Below, piece after piece: positions 24,999-34,082 of a DNA stretch of 64,000 bases (position 1 is its first letter; each line of letters starts with the position of its first letter). Position numbers and translations under genes: made by a program. The notes under the pieces were generated by a model. It saw only the letters and a program-made list of their open reading frames with translations, made no database searches and had not been told where the DNA came from. Source of the stretch: Bradyrhizobium mercantei (GTDB lineage Bacteria > Pseudomonadota > Alphaproteobacteria > Rhizobiales > Xanthobacteraceae); contig NZ_MKFI01000008.1 of the NCBI RefSeq assembly GCF_001982635.1, positions 238,035-302,034 on the forward strand, written 5' to 3'.

Positions 24999-26267
24999 CT
25001 ATACCCTTTCCTGACTGGTGCGGCGCTTGAACAGGTCCTGGAACACCGGGAAGATCTCGCCGCGCTCGCTCACCTTGCGCATCGACAACGGCGCGCCGTC
25101 GTTGCGCAGGCGCTCGTAGAGCGTCCAGAGCGAGGAGTCCGGCATGTCGAAGGTGTAGTTGGCGGCCTCGCCGACCTCGAGATAGGCGAAGAACTGGCAG
25201 ACCGGCAGGATCTTGTCGGTCAGCAGAAGCCCGGTCAGCCCGCTGTCGGAGGTCATGTTGTCGCCGTCCGAGGCCTGGGCGGCGTAGATGTTCCAGTCGG
25301 CGGGACGGAAGCGGGTGCGGACGATATCGTTCATCGCGACCAGCGCGCTCGACACCAGCGTGCCGCCGGAAGCCGGCCCATGGAAGAACGTATCCTCGTC
25401 CACCTCCTCGGCGCGGTCGGTGTGCCGGATGAACACGATCTCGACGTGCTTGTAGCGCCGCTTCAGGAAGACGTAGAGCAGCATGTAAAACCGCTTCGCC
25501 AGATCCTTCATGTGCTCGGACATCGAGCCCGAGACGTCCATCAGGCAGAACATCACGGCCTGCGCCACCGGCTTCGGCACCGTCTCGAAGCGGCGATAGC
25601 GGATGTCGATCGGATCGATGAACGGGATCCGCTTGGCCTTGGCCCTCAGCGCTTCGAGCAGCGCCAGCAGCTCGCGGCGGCGCGCGGGATCGTCGCATTC
25701 CGCCAGCTCCGCCTCGAGCGCTTCGAAGTCGTCCTTGCGCGGCCGGCGCAACGCTACGCGACGCGCCAGCGCCCGGCTCACGGTGCGGCTGATCGAGATG
25801 TTGGCCGGCGAGCCCGAGGTCGCATAACCGGCGCGCTGGAGACCCTCGCTCTCGGTTTCCGCGAGCTTGCGCTTGGCAAGGTCAGGCAGTTCGAGATCGT
25901 CGAGGAAAAGATCGACGAACTCCTCGCGGCTGAGCACGAAGCGGAAGGCGTCCTCGCTGTCGCCCTCGCCTGCGCCGGAGCCCTTGCCGCCGCTCTGGTT
26001 CGGACGCTGCAGCCAGTCGCCCTCGACGAACTTCTTGTTGCCGGGCAGCACCATGTCACGCGTGCCGCCCTCGCGCCGGAACCGCGGCTCATCCATGCCG
26101 TCCAGCGGGATGGTCACTTCGCCGCCCTCCAGGACATCCTTGATGTCCCGGTCCTGCGACGACTTCTTGACGGCTCCCTGCACCAGCGCCTTGGCGCGCC
26201 GCAGGAAGCGCTGGCGGTTCTCCAGGCTCTTGCTACCCGGGTTCAGCCGCCGATCGACGATATGCAT
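24999..26267 (-). CDS. YeaH/YhbH-family protein (DUF444, von Willebrand A-like)
   Basis: A 422-residue cytoplasmic protein of the YeaH/YhbH (DUF444) family. Visible features are the N-terminal HIVDRRLNPGSKSLENRQRF, a glycine-rich segment at about 90-105, and a von Willebrand A-like domain with the MIDAS sequence CLMDVSGSMSEHMKD at about 235-250. The homologue is always found with PrkA/YeaG and is thought to be its partner or substrate in nitrogen-starvation and stationary-phase responses. The ATG at 26267 is used rather than a GTG two codons earlier. It sits between prkA and spoVR. Confidence 0.92.
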   Translation of the reverse strand: MHIVDRRLNPGSKSLENRQRFLRRAKALVQGAVKKSSQDRDIKDVLEGGEVTIPLDGMDEPRFRREGGTRDMVLPGNKKFVEGDWLQRPNQSGGKGSGAGEGDSEDAFRFVLSREEFVDLFLDDLELPDLAKRKLAETESEGLQRAGYATSGSPANISISRTVSRALARRVALRRPRKDDFEALEAELAECDDPARRRELLALLEALRAKAKRIPFIDPIDIRYRRFETVPKPVAQAVMFCLMDVSGSMSEHMKDLAKRFYMLLYVFLKRRYKHVEIVFIRHTDRAEEVDEDTFFHGPASGGTLVSSALVAMNDIVRTRFRPADWNIYAAQASDGDNMTSDSGLTGLLLTDKILPVCQFFAYLEVGEAANYTFDMPDSSLWTLYERLRNDGAPLSMRKVSERGEIFPVFQDLFKRRTSQERV

Positions 26268-26335
26268 GACCACTTTGCATCTGCCTCGCGCCGGATGCGA
26301 TCGTGACGTCGCATCGCATTTTTCTTCGACGGGAC

Positions 26336-26368
26336 GGAAAGCCGGTGCCGGCTTTCCGGATCATGCTC
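26336..26368 (-). repeat. Dispersed GAGCATGA-type palindromic repeat directly after prkA
   Basis: Read on the minus strand it begins GAGCATGATCCGGAAAGCC and folds on the 10-bp perfect stem GGAAAGCCGG-CA-CCGGCTTTCC. It touches the last base of the prkA stop codon. The same opening (GAGCATGA, CCGGAAA) begins the element at 36326. The hairpin could attenuate transcription from prkA into yeaH. Confidence 0.6.
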
Positions 26369-28311
26369 TAGCCGGCCTGCTTCACCCGCATGTACCATTC
26401 GACGAGCCGGCGGACCTGGCGCTCGGTATATCCGCGCTCCACCATCCGTTCGACGAACTCGCCGTGCTTCTTCTCGGTCTCGCCGTCCTTCTTGGAGCCG
26501 AACGAGATGACCGGAAGCAGATCCTCGACCTGCGAGAATATCCGCTTCTCGATCACGTCGCGAACCTTTTCGTAGGAGGTCCAGCTCGGGTTCTTGCCGT
26601 TATTGTGCGCCCGCGAGCGCAGCGAGAACTTGACGACCTCGTTGCGGAAATCCTTCGGGTTGGCGATACCTGCCGGCTTCTCGATCTTGGTCAGCTCTTG
26701 ATTCAAAAGCTCGCGGTTCATCAGCTGGCCGGTGTCGGGATCCTTGAAGTCCTGGTCTTCGATCCATGCATCGGCATAATCGACATAGCGGTCGAACAGG
26801 TTCTGGCCGTAGTCGGAGTAGGATTCCAGATAGGCCTTCTGGATCTCGTTGCCGATGAATTCGGCATAGCGCGGCGCGAGATCGGCCTTGATGAATTCGA
26901 GATAGCGCTTCTCGGTCTCGTCAGGCAGTTGCTCGCGGCGGATCGACTGCTCCAGCACATACATCAGATGCACCGCGTCGGCGCCGACCTCGGTGGTGTC
27001 GTGGTTGAAGGTCGAGGCCAGCACCTTGAAGGCAAAGCGGGTGGAGACGCCGTCCATGCCCTCGTCGACGCCGGCGGCATCCTTGTATTCCTGGACGCTG
27101 CGCGCCTTCGGATCGGATTCCTTCAGGCTTTCGCCGTCATAGACCCGCATCTTGCCGAACAGCGTCGAGTTCTCGTGCTTGCGCAGCCGCGACATCACCG
27201 AGAAGCGCGCCATCGTCTCCAGCGTGGCCGGCGCGCAGGGCGCGGCGGCGAGCTCGGAGCCCTGGATCAGCTTCTCGTAGATCTTCTGCTCTTCGGTCAC
27301 CCGCAGGACGTACGGCACCTTGATGACGCAGATGCGGTCGATGAAGGCCTCGTTGTTCTTGTTGGTCTTGAAGCTCTGCCACTCGGCTTCGTTGGAGTGC
27401 GCGAGGATGATGCCGGTGAACGGGATCGCACCGATATTCTCGGTGCCGATGTAGTTTCCTTCCTGCGTCGCGGTCAGCAGCGGATGCAGCATCTTGATCG
27501 GCGCCTTGAACATCTCGACGAACTCCAGCACGCCCTGGTTGGCGCGATTGAGGCCGCCGGAATAGCTGTAGGCGTCCGGGTCGTTCTGGGCGTAGGTCTC
27601 GAGCTTGCGGATGTCGACCTTGCCGACCAGCGAGGAGATATCCTGGTTGTTCTCGTCACCGGGCTCGGTCTTGGCAACCGCGATCTGGCGCAGCCGCGAC
27701 GGCTGGATGCGAGCAACGCGGAATTGCGAGATGTCGCCGCCGAAAGCCTCAAGCCGCTTGTAGGCCCACGGAGACATCAGCCCGCTCAAGCGCCGCCGCG
27801 GAATGCCGTACTTCTCCTCGATGATCGGCCCGAGCGTTTCCGGATCGAACAGGCCGAGCGGGCTCTCGAACACCGGCGAGAGCTCGTCGCCGGCCTTCAG
27901 CACGTAGATCGGGTGGACTTCCATCAGCGCCTTGATGCGCTCGGCGAGCGATGACTTGCCGCCGCCGACCGGTCCGAGCAGATAGAGGATCTGCTTGCGC
28001 TCTTCGAGGCCCTGTGCGGCGTGGCGGAAGAAGCCGACCAGGCGCTCGATCGTGTCCTCCATGCCGTAGAAGCCGGCGAAGGCCGGATACGACCTGATCG
28101 TACGGTTCAAAAAGATACGGCCAAGGCGTGGGTCCTTGGCCGTGTCGATCATCTGGGGCTCACCGATTGCCGCTAATAACCGCTCGGCCGCATTGGCATA
28201 TCGCATCGGATCACTTCGACACGACTCCAGATACTCGGCCATCGACATGTCGGTCTGGCTTCGCGCTTCAAACGACCTTGCGAAGGCGTTGAACAAAGAA
28301 TCGTTGTACAT
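26368..28311 (-). CDS. prkA: PrkA/YeaG AAA+ protein kinase-like
   Basis: A 647-residue protein, full length for PrkA. The N-terminal AAA+ domain has Walker A GPVGGGKSS at about 113-121 and a Walker B-like region further on. The C-terminal PrkA domain carries the kinase-like part (EPGDENNQDISSLVGKVDIR, GALNRANQG-type segment, IILAHSNEAEWQSF). In E. coli YeaG is a Ser/Thr kinase-like protein acting in sustained nitrogen starvation; the Bacillus homologue has been described both as kinase and as ATP-dependent protease. The ATG at 28311 follows GAGAGGG. It is the first gene of the operon, behind a 519-bp leader region. Confidence 0.95.
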   Translation of the reverse strand: MYNDSLFNAFARSFEARSQTDMSMAEYLESCRSDPMRYANAAERLLAAIGEPQMIDTAKDPRLGRIFLNRTIRSYPAFAGFYGMEDTIERLVGFFRHAAQGLEERKQILYLLGPVGGGKSSLAERIKALMEVHPIYVLKAGDELSPVFESPLGLFDPETLGPIIEEKYGIPRRRLSGLMSPWAYKRLEAFGGDISQFRVARIQPSRLRQIAVAKTEPGDENNQDISSLVGKVDIRKLETYAQNDPDAYSYSGGLNRANQGVLEFVEMFKAPIKMLHPLLTATQEGNYIGTENIGAIPFTGIILAHSNEAEWQSFKTNKNNEAFIDRICVIKVPYVLRVTEEQKIYEKLIQGSELAAAPCAPATLETMARFSVMSRLRKHENSTLFGKMRVYDGESLKESDPKARSVQEYKDAAGVDEGMDGVSTRFAFKVLASTFNHDTTEVGADAVHLMYVLEQSIRREQLPDETEKRYLEFIKADLAPRYAEFIGNEIQKAYLESYSDYGQNLFDRYVDYADAWIEDQDFKDPDTGQLMNRELLNQELTKIEKPAGIANPKDFRNEVVKFSLRSRAHNNGKNPSWTSYEKVRDVIEKRIFSQVEDLLPVISFGSKKDGETEKKHGEFVERMVERGYTERQVRRLVEWYMRVKQAG

Positions 28312-28830
28312 GATCCCTCTCTCCACGATATGTATCGCCGCACGACTGACACGAGTCGTAACAAGAGCGTCCTAGGATCGAATCAGCGTCGGCACGCTGG
28401 GTCCATTGGACACTCGACCGACTCACTTCGGCAATGCACGGCGCGTGCAGCCTCTGCCTTATCAACAGGCAGGAAGCTTAATGGTTCATCAATATCCCCT
28501 TGTTTTTGGTGGCTGTAACCCCTCCGCCACATCCGTGGTTTACCGGGGCCGAGCCCTCCCAAGTGGACGTCCGAACGGGGCAACTTCCCCGTCCGGCGAT
28601 GAACGTTGGGCTTCCCTTAAAAGGTGTGGCCGTCCAGCCTTGGCGTCAAGATGCGCACTTCACGAACCGCATAAACAAAGGTTACGGACAGCATAAACAA
28701 ACGTTCATGTCCGATGAACGTGCCACCTTGTCGCCGCGACTAAGGCAACGAGCCCGCGCAGTTCCGCGCAGCACCATTGCCGCGCTGTAAAGATGACACC
28801 TGGAGGCGCGGGGTATTCCCGAGGCCGGTC
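28312..28830. promoter_or_regulatory. 519-bp divergent control region with direct repeats and hairpins
   Basis: GCATAAACAAA occurs at 28669-28679 and again at 28691-28701, 22 bp apart, that is about two helical turns. Immediately after it, ACGTTCAT-GTCCG-ATGAACGT (28701-28721) forms an 8-bp inverted repeat. ACGGGG-CAACTT-CCCCGT lies at 28575-28592 and ACGACT-GACACG-AGTCGT at 28342-28359. I saw no good sigma-54 site and only a poor EcfG-like site. No credible coding frame is present. The sites may control prkA, the exported-protein gene, or both. Confidence 0.45.
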
Positions 28831-29448
28831 ATGAAGCAGACGCTCCTTGTTGTCGCACTCGCAGCCGCGGCCTCTGCCGGCGCGGCGGTAACCGTCCAGG
28901 CGGAGGACGGCGTCGACAAGGCCGGGGCCACAGCCTTCGACATCAGGATGTTCGCAGGCCCGCCCGGCGCGAAAGCCTATGCCTGCTTCGTGCGCCGCTA
29001 CGATGCAAATCATCTGGCGCAGCACCCGAAGCAGAAGGTCAGCGCGATGAAGCTTCTGGTCACAGCCGAAGACGCGCCGGAGGACAAGACCACCAACTAC
29101 TCGTTCCGGCTCGGCGTCACCTACCGCCACCGCTCCGGCAATTTCGACTCCAGCGGCTTCTGCAACCACGCCATCGCGACCGACTCCGGACACGAAATCC
29201 GCTTCGAATGCGGCGTGGATTGCGAAGGCGGCGGTATCAGCGTGGCGCTGTCAAAGGACGACAAATCCGCGATCGCGCGCCTGAGCAGCATCAGGATGTG
29301 GAATCGCAACAAGCCCGACGATGACGCGAGCGAAGAGCTGATCGCCGGCGCCGACGACAAGATCTTCCGCGTCGATCGCGCGGACACCCGCGAATGCGCC
29401 GAACTTGTGACTGACCGCAAGGAACTCGCAGCCCTCCGCCACAAGTGA
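28831..29448 (+). CDS. Exported protein of unknown function
   Basis: A 205-residue protein whose first 24 residues (MKQTLLVVALAAAASAGAAV...) are a clear Sec signal peptide, cleaved near VQAED. I do not recognise a family. The mature protein has five cysteines (YACF, FCNHA, ECGVDC, ECAEL), enough for two disulfides, and a charged central part with FRLGVTYRHRSGNFDSSGFC. The ATG at 28831 is chosen because the signal peptide starts there. The codon usage is like the neighbours. A short gap separates it from the DsrE-like gene, which may be co-transcribed. Confidence 0.7.
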   Translation: MKQTLLVVALAAAASAGAAVTVQAEDGVDKAGATAFDIRMFAGPPGAKAYACFVRRYDANHLAQHPKQKVSAMKLLVTAEDAPEDKTTNYSFRLGVTYRHRSGNFDSSGFCNHAIATDSGHEIRFECGVDCEGGGISVALSKDDKSAIARLSSIRMWNRNKPDDDASEELIAGADDKIFRVDRADTRECAELVTDRKELAALRHK

Positions 29449-29503
29449 TAGGCTCGCCCAGGTCGCCAACGCCGGGTCAACAATAATTGTTGCGAGGGAC
29501 GCC

Positions 29504-29950
29504 ATGCATCGACGCAGCATCCTGTGGGGCAGTCTCTCGGCGATCGGCGCCGCACTTGCGGCGTCACGGGCGAACGCCGCCACCGAGGCGCCGCCGCAGA
29601 AGCTGAAGGTGGTCTATCACCTCGATGACCTCGGCAAGGTCAATTTCGTGATCGGCAACATCCAGAACCATCTCGACGGCGTCGGCGGCCCCGGCAATGT
29701 CACGATCGCGCTGGTGGTGCATGGCCAGGCGCTGAAGGCGTTTCATGCGGCAGCCGCCAATCCCGACCTGTCAAAGCATGTCGGGCAGCTCTCCAGGGAC
29801 GGGATCGAGCTTGCCGCCTGCGCCAACACCATGAAATCGCAGAACATCGGCCTGAAGGACCTGCTCCCCGGCTTCGTCGTCGCCGAGCGCGGCGGCGTTG
29901 TGCGGCTCGCCGAGCTGCAATCCCGGGGCTATCTCTACCTGCGACCCTGA
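29504..29950 (+). CDS. Exported DsrE/DsrF-like protein
   Basis: A 148-residue protein with a twin-arginine-like leader (MHRRSILWGSLSAIGAALAA, cleavage near ANAA) and a DsrE-type domain: KVVYHLDDLGKVNFVIGNIQ, IALVVHGQALKAFH, then Cys106 in ELAACANTMKSQNI and DLLPGFVVAERGGVVRLAEL. DsrE-like proteins carry or transfer sulfur on a conserved cysteine, and exported single-domain forms are common in proteobacteria with unclear roles. GAGGGA precedes the ATG. It lies 55 bp after the previous exported-protein gene. Confidence 0.8.
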   Translation: MHRRSILWGSLSAIGAALAASRANAATEAPPQKLKVVYHLDDLGKVNFVIGNIQNHLDGVGGPGNVTIALVVHGQALKAFHAAAANPDLSKHVGQLSRDGIELAACANTMKSQNIGLKDLLPGFVVAERGGVVRLAELQSRGYLYLRP

Positions 29951-30168
29951 CGCGCCATGCTGCGCCGCGACGCGTCATAAAAATGTGCTGAGATCGGGGT
30001 CTGCTCGGACCCGCGCTCCGAGGGGATCGAACTGTTGTGAATGGCGTTATCCCTTGGGAATGCTGATATTCCGCCCGGGCCCCCAGTCATGTTGACAATC
30101 CGCCTCCGTCCCCGAAAGCTGCCCGGGAACCCAAAAATCGACCCTCGATCGAACGAGAACAGGCACCC

Positions 30169-33015
30169 ATGAACCCCGTCAAAGCACTCGAAAATCACCG
30201 CCAGGCCGTCTGGCTCGACTTCCTCGCGCGCGGCTTCGTCGCCAACGGGGACCTGAAGCGGCTGATCGAGACCGACGGCGTCAAGGGCGTGACGTCCAAC
30301 CCCTCGATCTTCGAGAAGGCGATCGGCTCCTCGGACGAGTATGACGGGGCGATCGGCCAGGCCCTCAAGAAGGGCGACCGCTCGGTTGCCGACCTGTTCG
30401 AGCATCTTGCCGTCGAGGACATCCAGCATGCCGCCGACGTGCTGCGCCCGGTCTACGACCACAGCCACGGCGGCGACGGCTTCGTCAGCCTCGAAGTGTC
30501 GCCCTATCTGGCCATGGACACCAAAGGCACGATCGCGGAGGCCGAGCGGCTCTGGAAGGACGTCCACCGCAAGAACCTGATGGTCAAGGTGCCGGCGACG
30601 CCGGAGGGATTGCCCGCGATCGAGTATCTGATCGGCGAAGGCATCAGCATCAACATCACGCTGCTGTTCTCGCAGAAGGTCTACCGCCAGGTCGCCGAGG
30701 CCTATCTCAAGGGCCTGGAGAAGTACGTCGCCAAGGGCGGCGATCCCTCCCATGTCGCAAGCGTCGCGAGCTTCTTCGTCAGCCGCATCGATTCTGCCGT
30801 CGACAAGCAGCTCGACGAGAAGATCGCGCGCGCCAACGACCCCTCAGAGAAGGAGCGGCTTGCCGCGCTGAAGGGCAAGGTCGCGATCGCCAACGCAAAA
30901 CTCGCCTACCAGGACTACAAGCGGCTGTTCGCGGGCGCGCGCTGGGACAAGCTCACCGCCAAGGGCGCCAAGCCGCAGCGGCTGTTGTGGGCGTCGACCG
31001 GCACCAAGAACAAGGATTACAGCGACGTGCTCTATGTCGAGGAGCTGATCGGCCCCGACACCGTCAACACCGTGCCGCCGGCAACGCTCGACGCATTCCG
31101 CGACCACGGCAAGGTCCGCGACAGCCTCGAGGAGAATGTCGAGGACGCCCGCCACGTGCTGGAGGAGCTGGAGAAGTCCGGCATCTCGCTCGACGCGATC
31201 ACCGAGGAGCTGGTCAAGGACGGCGTCAAGCTGTTCGCCGACGCGGCCGACAAGCTGTACGGCGCGGTCGCCCACAAGCGCGCCACCTCGCTCGGCGGCG
31301 GCATCGACCACCAGAAGCTCGCGCTCGGCGCCGGCATCGAGAAGGCGGTCGAGAAGAGCACCGAGGAATGGCGCGCCTCCGCCAAGATCCGCAGGCTCTG
31401 GCACAAGGACAAGTCGGTCTGGACCGGCGATGACGAGGACAAATGGCTGGGCTGGCTCACCAGCGCCGCCTCCGCCGACGTCGCCGACTACGAGGATTTC
31501 GCCAGCCGCGTGAAGGGGCAGAACTTCACCGACGCCGTCGTGCTCGGCATGGGCGGATCGAGCCTCGGGCCGGAGGTGCTGGCGCAGACCTTCCCGCACA
31601 AATCCGGCTTCCCGCGGCTGCATGTGCTCGACTCCACCGATCCGGCGCAGGTACGCGCGATGGAGGAGTATGTCGACATCTCGAAGACGCTGTTCATCGT
31701 CTCCTCCAAATCCGGCGGTACCACCGAGCCGAATGTGATGAAGGACTATTTCTTCGACCGGGTGGCCAAGGCGATCGGCAAGGACAAGGCCGGCCACCGC
31801 TTCATCGCGGTGACCGATCCGGGCTCCTCGCTGCAGAAGGTCGCGATCAAGCAGGGTTTTGCCCGCATCTTCTACGGGGATCCTGCGATCGGCGGCCGCT
31901 ATTCCGTGCTGTCGCCGTTCGGCCTGGTGCCGGCGGCGGCCGCGGGCATCGACGTCCGCAGCCTGCTCGGCCACACGCTCGCGATGGTGCGCTCCTGCGG
32001 CGCCGACGTGCCGCCGCAGGAAAACCCGGGCGTCCAGCTCGGGCTCGCGATGGGCATCGCCGGGCTGGAAGGCCGCGACAAGGTGACGATCTTCGCCTCG
32101 CCCGAGGTGGCCGATTTCGGCGCCTGGGCCGAGCAGCTGATCGCGGAATCGACCGGCAAGGACGGCAAGGGCCTGATCCCGATCGAGGGCGAGACGATCG
32201 GCGATGCCACCGTCTACGGCAATGACCGCTTCTTCATCGACCTCCGCACCGAGAGCGAGCACGACGCCGCGCATGAGGCAAAGCTCGCGGCGCTCGAGGC
32301 CGCCGGCCATCCCGTGGTCCGGATCGTGATGAAGTCGATCGACCATATCGGCCAGGAGTTCTTCCGCTTCGAGATCGCGACCGCGGTGGCGGGCTCGATC
32401 CTCGGCATCAATCCGTTCAACCAGCCCGACGTCGAGGCCGCCAAGATCAAGACGCGGGAACTCACCGCGGCGTTCGAGAAGACCGGCTCGCTGCCCGCCG
32501 AACAGCCTGTCGTGTCGGCGGACGGGGTCGATCTCTACACCGACGCGCAGAACGCCGAGGAGCTGCGCAAGGCCGGCGCCAATGGCGACCTCAATTCCTG
32601 GATCAAGGCGCACCTCTCGCGCTCCGGCCGCGGCGACTATGTCGCCTTGCTCGCCTATATCGAGCGCGACGGCGACACCATCGACGCCATGCAGGCGATG
32701 CGGCTGAAGGTCCGCGATGCCAAGCACCTTGCGACCTGCGCCGAGTTCGGCCCGCGCTTCCTGCATTCGACCGGGCAGGCCTACAAGGGCGGGCCCGACA
32801 GCGGCGTGTTCCTCCAGGTCACGACCGACGATAGCCAGGACCTGGCGGTGCCCGGCCAGAAGGCGAGCTTCGGCGTGATCAAGGCGGCGCAGGCCCGCGG
32901 CGATTTCGACGTGCTCACCGAGCGCGGCCGGCGGGCGCTGCGCGTGCATCTCAAGGGCGATCTCACCTCCGGGCTTGCGGCGCTCGACGCCGCGATCTCG
33001 GCTGCGTTGAACTGA
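30169..33015 (+). CDS. tal-pgi: Bifunctional transaldolase / glucose-6-phosphate isomerase
   Basis: A 948-residue fusion. Residues 1 to about 365 are transaldolase (GVTSNPSIFEKAIGSSDEYD; the Schiff-base lysine in LMVKVPATPEGLPAI; ISINITLLFS). Residues about 400-948 are phosphoglucose isomerase (VLGMGGSSLGPEVLAQTF, FIVSSKSGGTTEPNVMKDYF, DHIGQEFFRFEIATAVAG). Together they link fructose-6-phosphate, glucose-6-phosphate and the non-oxidative pentose-phosphate pathway. It is the first gene of a six-gene plus-strand operon. A TTGACA hexamer at 30092-30097 could be a -35 element, but no convincing -10 follows. Confidence 0.96.
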   Translation: MNPVKALENHRQAVWLDFLARGFVANGDLKRLIETDGVKGVTSNPSIFEKAIGSSDEYDGAIGQALKKGDRSVADLFEHLAVEDIQHAADVLRPVYDHSHGGDGFVSLEVSPYLAMDTKGTIAEAERLWKDVHRKNLMVKVPATPEGLPAIEYLIGEGISINITLLFSQKVYRQVAEAYLKGLEKYVAKGGDPSHVASVASFFVSRIDSAVDKQLDEKIARANDPSEKERLAALKGKVAIANAKLAYQDYKRLFAGARWDKLTAKGAKPQRLLWASTGTKNKDYSDVLYVEELIGPDTVNTVPPATLDAFRDHGKVRDSLEENVEDARHVLEELEKSGISLDAITEELVKDGVKLFADAADKLYGAVAHKRATSLGGGIDHQKLALGAGIEKAVEKSTEEWRASAKIRRLWHKDKSVWTGDDEDKWLGWLTSAASADVADYEDFASRVKGQNFTDAVVLGMGGSSLGPEVLAQTFPHKSGFPRLHVLDSTDPAQVRAMEEYVDISKTLFIVSSKSGGTTEPNVMKDYFFDRVAKAIGKDKAGHRFIAVTDPGSSLQKVAIKQGFARIFYGDPAIGGRYSVLSPFGLVPAAAAGIDVRSLLGHTLAMVRSCGADVPPQENPGVQLGLAMGIAGLEGRDKVTIFASPEVADFGAWAEQLIAESTGKDGKGLIPIEGETIGDATVYGNDRFFIDLRTESEHDAAHEAKLAALEAAGHPVVRIVMKSIDHIGQEFFRFEIATAVAGSILGINPFNQPDVEAAKIKTRELTAAFEKTGSLPAEQPVVSADGVDLYTDAQNAEELRKAGANGDLNSWIKAHLSRSGRGDYVALLAYIERDGDTIDAMQAMRLKVRDAKHLATCAEFGPRFLHSTGQAYKGGPDSGVFLQVTTDDSQDLAVPGQKASFGVIKAAQARGDFDVLTERGRRALRVHLKGDLTSGLAALDAAISAALN

Positions 33016-33027
33016 CGGAGGCCAAAG

Positions 33028-34011
33028 ATGCAACTCGGCATGATCGGCCTCGGGCGGATGGGCGGCAACATCGTCCGCCGCCTGATGACCCAGGGCCACA
33101 CCACCGTGGTCTATGACAAGGATCCGAAGGCAGTCGCGGCGCTCGTCGCCGACAACGCCACCGGTTCGGCGTCGCTGGAGGACTTCGTCCTCAAGCTGGA
33201 GACGCCGCGCACCGCCTGGGTGATGCTGCCGGCCGGCAAGATCACCGAAGCCACCATCGAGGCGCTGTCGAAGCTGATGCAGCCCGGCGACGTCATCATC
33301 GACGGCGGCAACACCTTCTGGCAGGACGACGTCCGCCGCGGCAAGGCGCTGAGGGAGCGCGGGCTGCACTACGTCGATGTCGGCACCAGCGGCGGCATCT
33401 GGGGCATCGAGCGCGGCTACTGCATGATGATCGGCGGCGACAAACCCGTCGTCGACCGGCTCGACCCGATCTTCAAGACGCTGGCGCCAGGGATCGGCGA
33501 CATCCCGCGTACCTCCGGCCGCGACGGCCGCGATCCGCGCATCGAGCAGGGCTACATCCACGCCGGCCCAATAGGCGCCGGGCATTTCGTCAAGATGATC
33601 CACAACGGCATCGAATACGGCCTGATGCAGGCCTATGCCGAAGGCTTCGACATCCTGAAGAACGCCAATATCGAGGCGCTGCCGGCGGATCATCGCTTCG
33701 ATCTCGACATCGCCGACATCGCGGAAGTGTGGCGGCGCGGCAGCGTGATCCCGTCCTGGCTGCTCGACCTCACCGCCTCGGCGCTGGCGCAGAACCACAC
33801 GCTCGACAATTACTCCGGCTTTGTCGAGGATTCCGGCGAAGGCCGCTGGACCGTCAATGCCGCGGTCGACGAGGCGGTGCCGGCCGAGGTGCTGACGGCC
33901 GCGCTCTACACCCGCTTCCGCTCGCGCAAGGACCACACCTTCGCCGAGAAGATCCTCTCGGCGATGCGCGCAGGTTTCGGCGGCCACAAGGAGCCGCCGA
34001 AGAAGGCTTGA
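33028..34011 (+). CDS. gnd: 6-phosphogluconate dehydrogenase, decarboxylating, short type
   Basis: A 327-residue enzyme with an N-terminal Rossmann motif MQLGMIGLGRMGGNIVRRL, the IIDGGNTFWQDD segment and the YVDVGTSGGIWGIERGYCMM substrate region. The C-terminal helical part contains the conserved IHNGIEYGLMQAYAEG. It oxidises 6-phosphogluconate to ribulose-5-phosphate and CO2. The length matches the short GntZ/GndA type, often NAD-preferring, rather than the 470-residue form. GGAGG lies well spaced before the ATG, 12 bp after tal-pgi. A palindromic repeat separates it from zwf. Confidence 0.95.
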   Translation: MQLGMIGLGRMGGNIVRRLMTQGHTTVVYDKDPKAVAALVADNATGSASLEDFVLKLETPRTAWVMLPAGKITEATIEALSKLMQPGDVIIDGGNTFWQDDVRRGKALRERGLHYVDVGTSGGIWGIERGYCMMIGGDKPVVDRLDPIFKTLAPGIGDIPRTSGRDGRDPRIEQGYIHAGPIGAGHFVKMIHNGIEYGLMQAYAEGFDILKNANIEALPADHRFDLDIADIAEVWRRGSVIPSWLLDLTASALAQNHTLDNYSGFVEDSGEGRWTVNAAVDEAVPAEVLTAALYTRFRSRKDHTFAEKILSAMRAGFGGHKEPPKKA

Positions 34012-34061
34012 AAGCGTTGTCGAGCGAAGTGGGCACCGGTTCGCGTGAAGAACGCGTCGAG
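34012..34061 (+). repeat. Dispersed palindromic repeat between gnd and zwf
   Basis: Nested inverted arms are visible: GCGTT (34014) with AACGC (34051), and GCGAA (34024) with TTCGC (34040), around a CACCGG centre. This layout is familiar from rhizobial intergenic repeats. It begins at the base after the gnd stop codon, so it sits inside the operon. Confidence 0.65.
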
Positions 34062-34082
34062 AAATTTACCACGGAAGGTCAC

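Noticed and set aside
23559..26306. A 915-residue plus-strand frame opposite spoVR and yeaH
   Set aside because: Composition typical of a codon-bias shadow; the minus strand encodes two conserved families.
28741..28765. An EcfG-like site upstream of prkA (GGAAC-N16-CTTA on the minus strand)
   Set aside because: The -10 lacks GTT and the site is more than 400 bp from the start codon.
30844..33987. A 1047-residue open frame antisense to tal-pgi and gnd
   Set aside because: It lies entirely antisense to two well-identified enzymes, has no domain, and is explained by G/C-biased third codon positions that avoid stop codons on the other strand.
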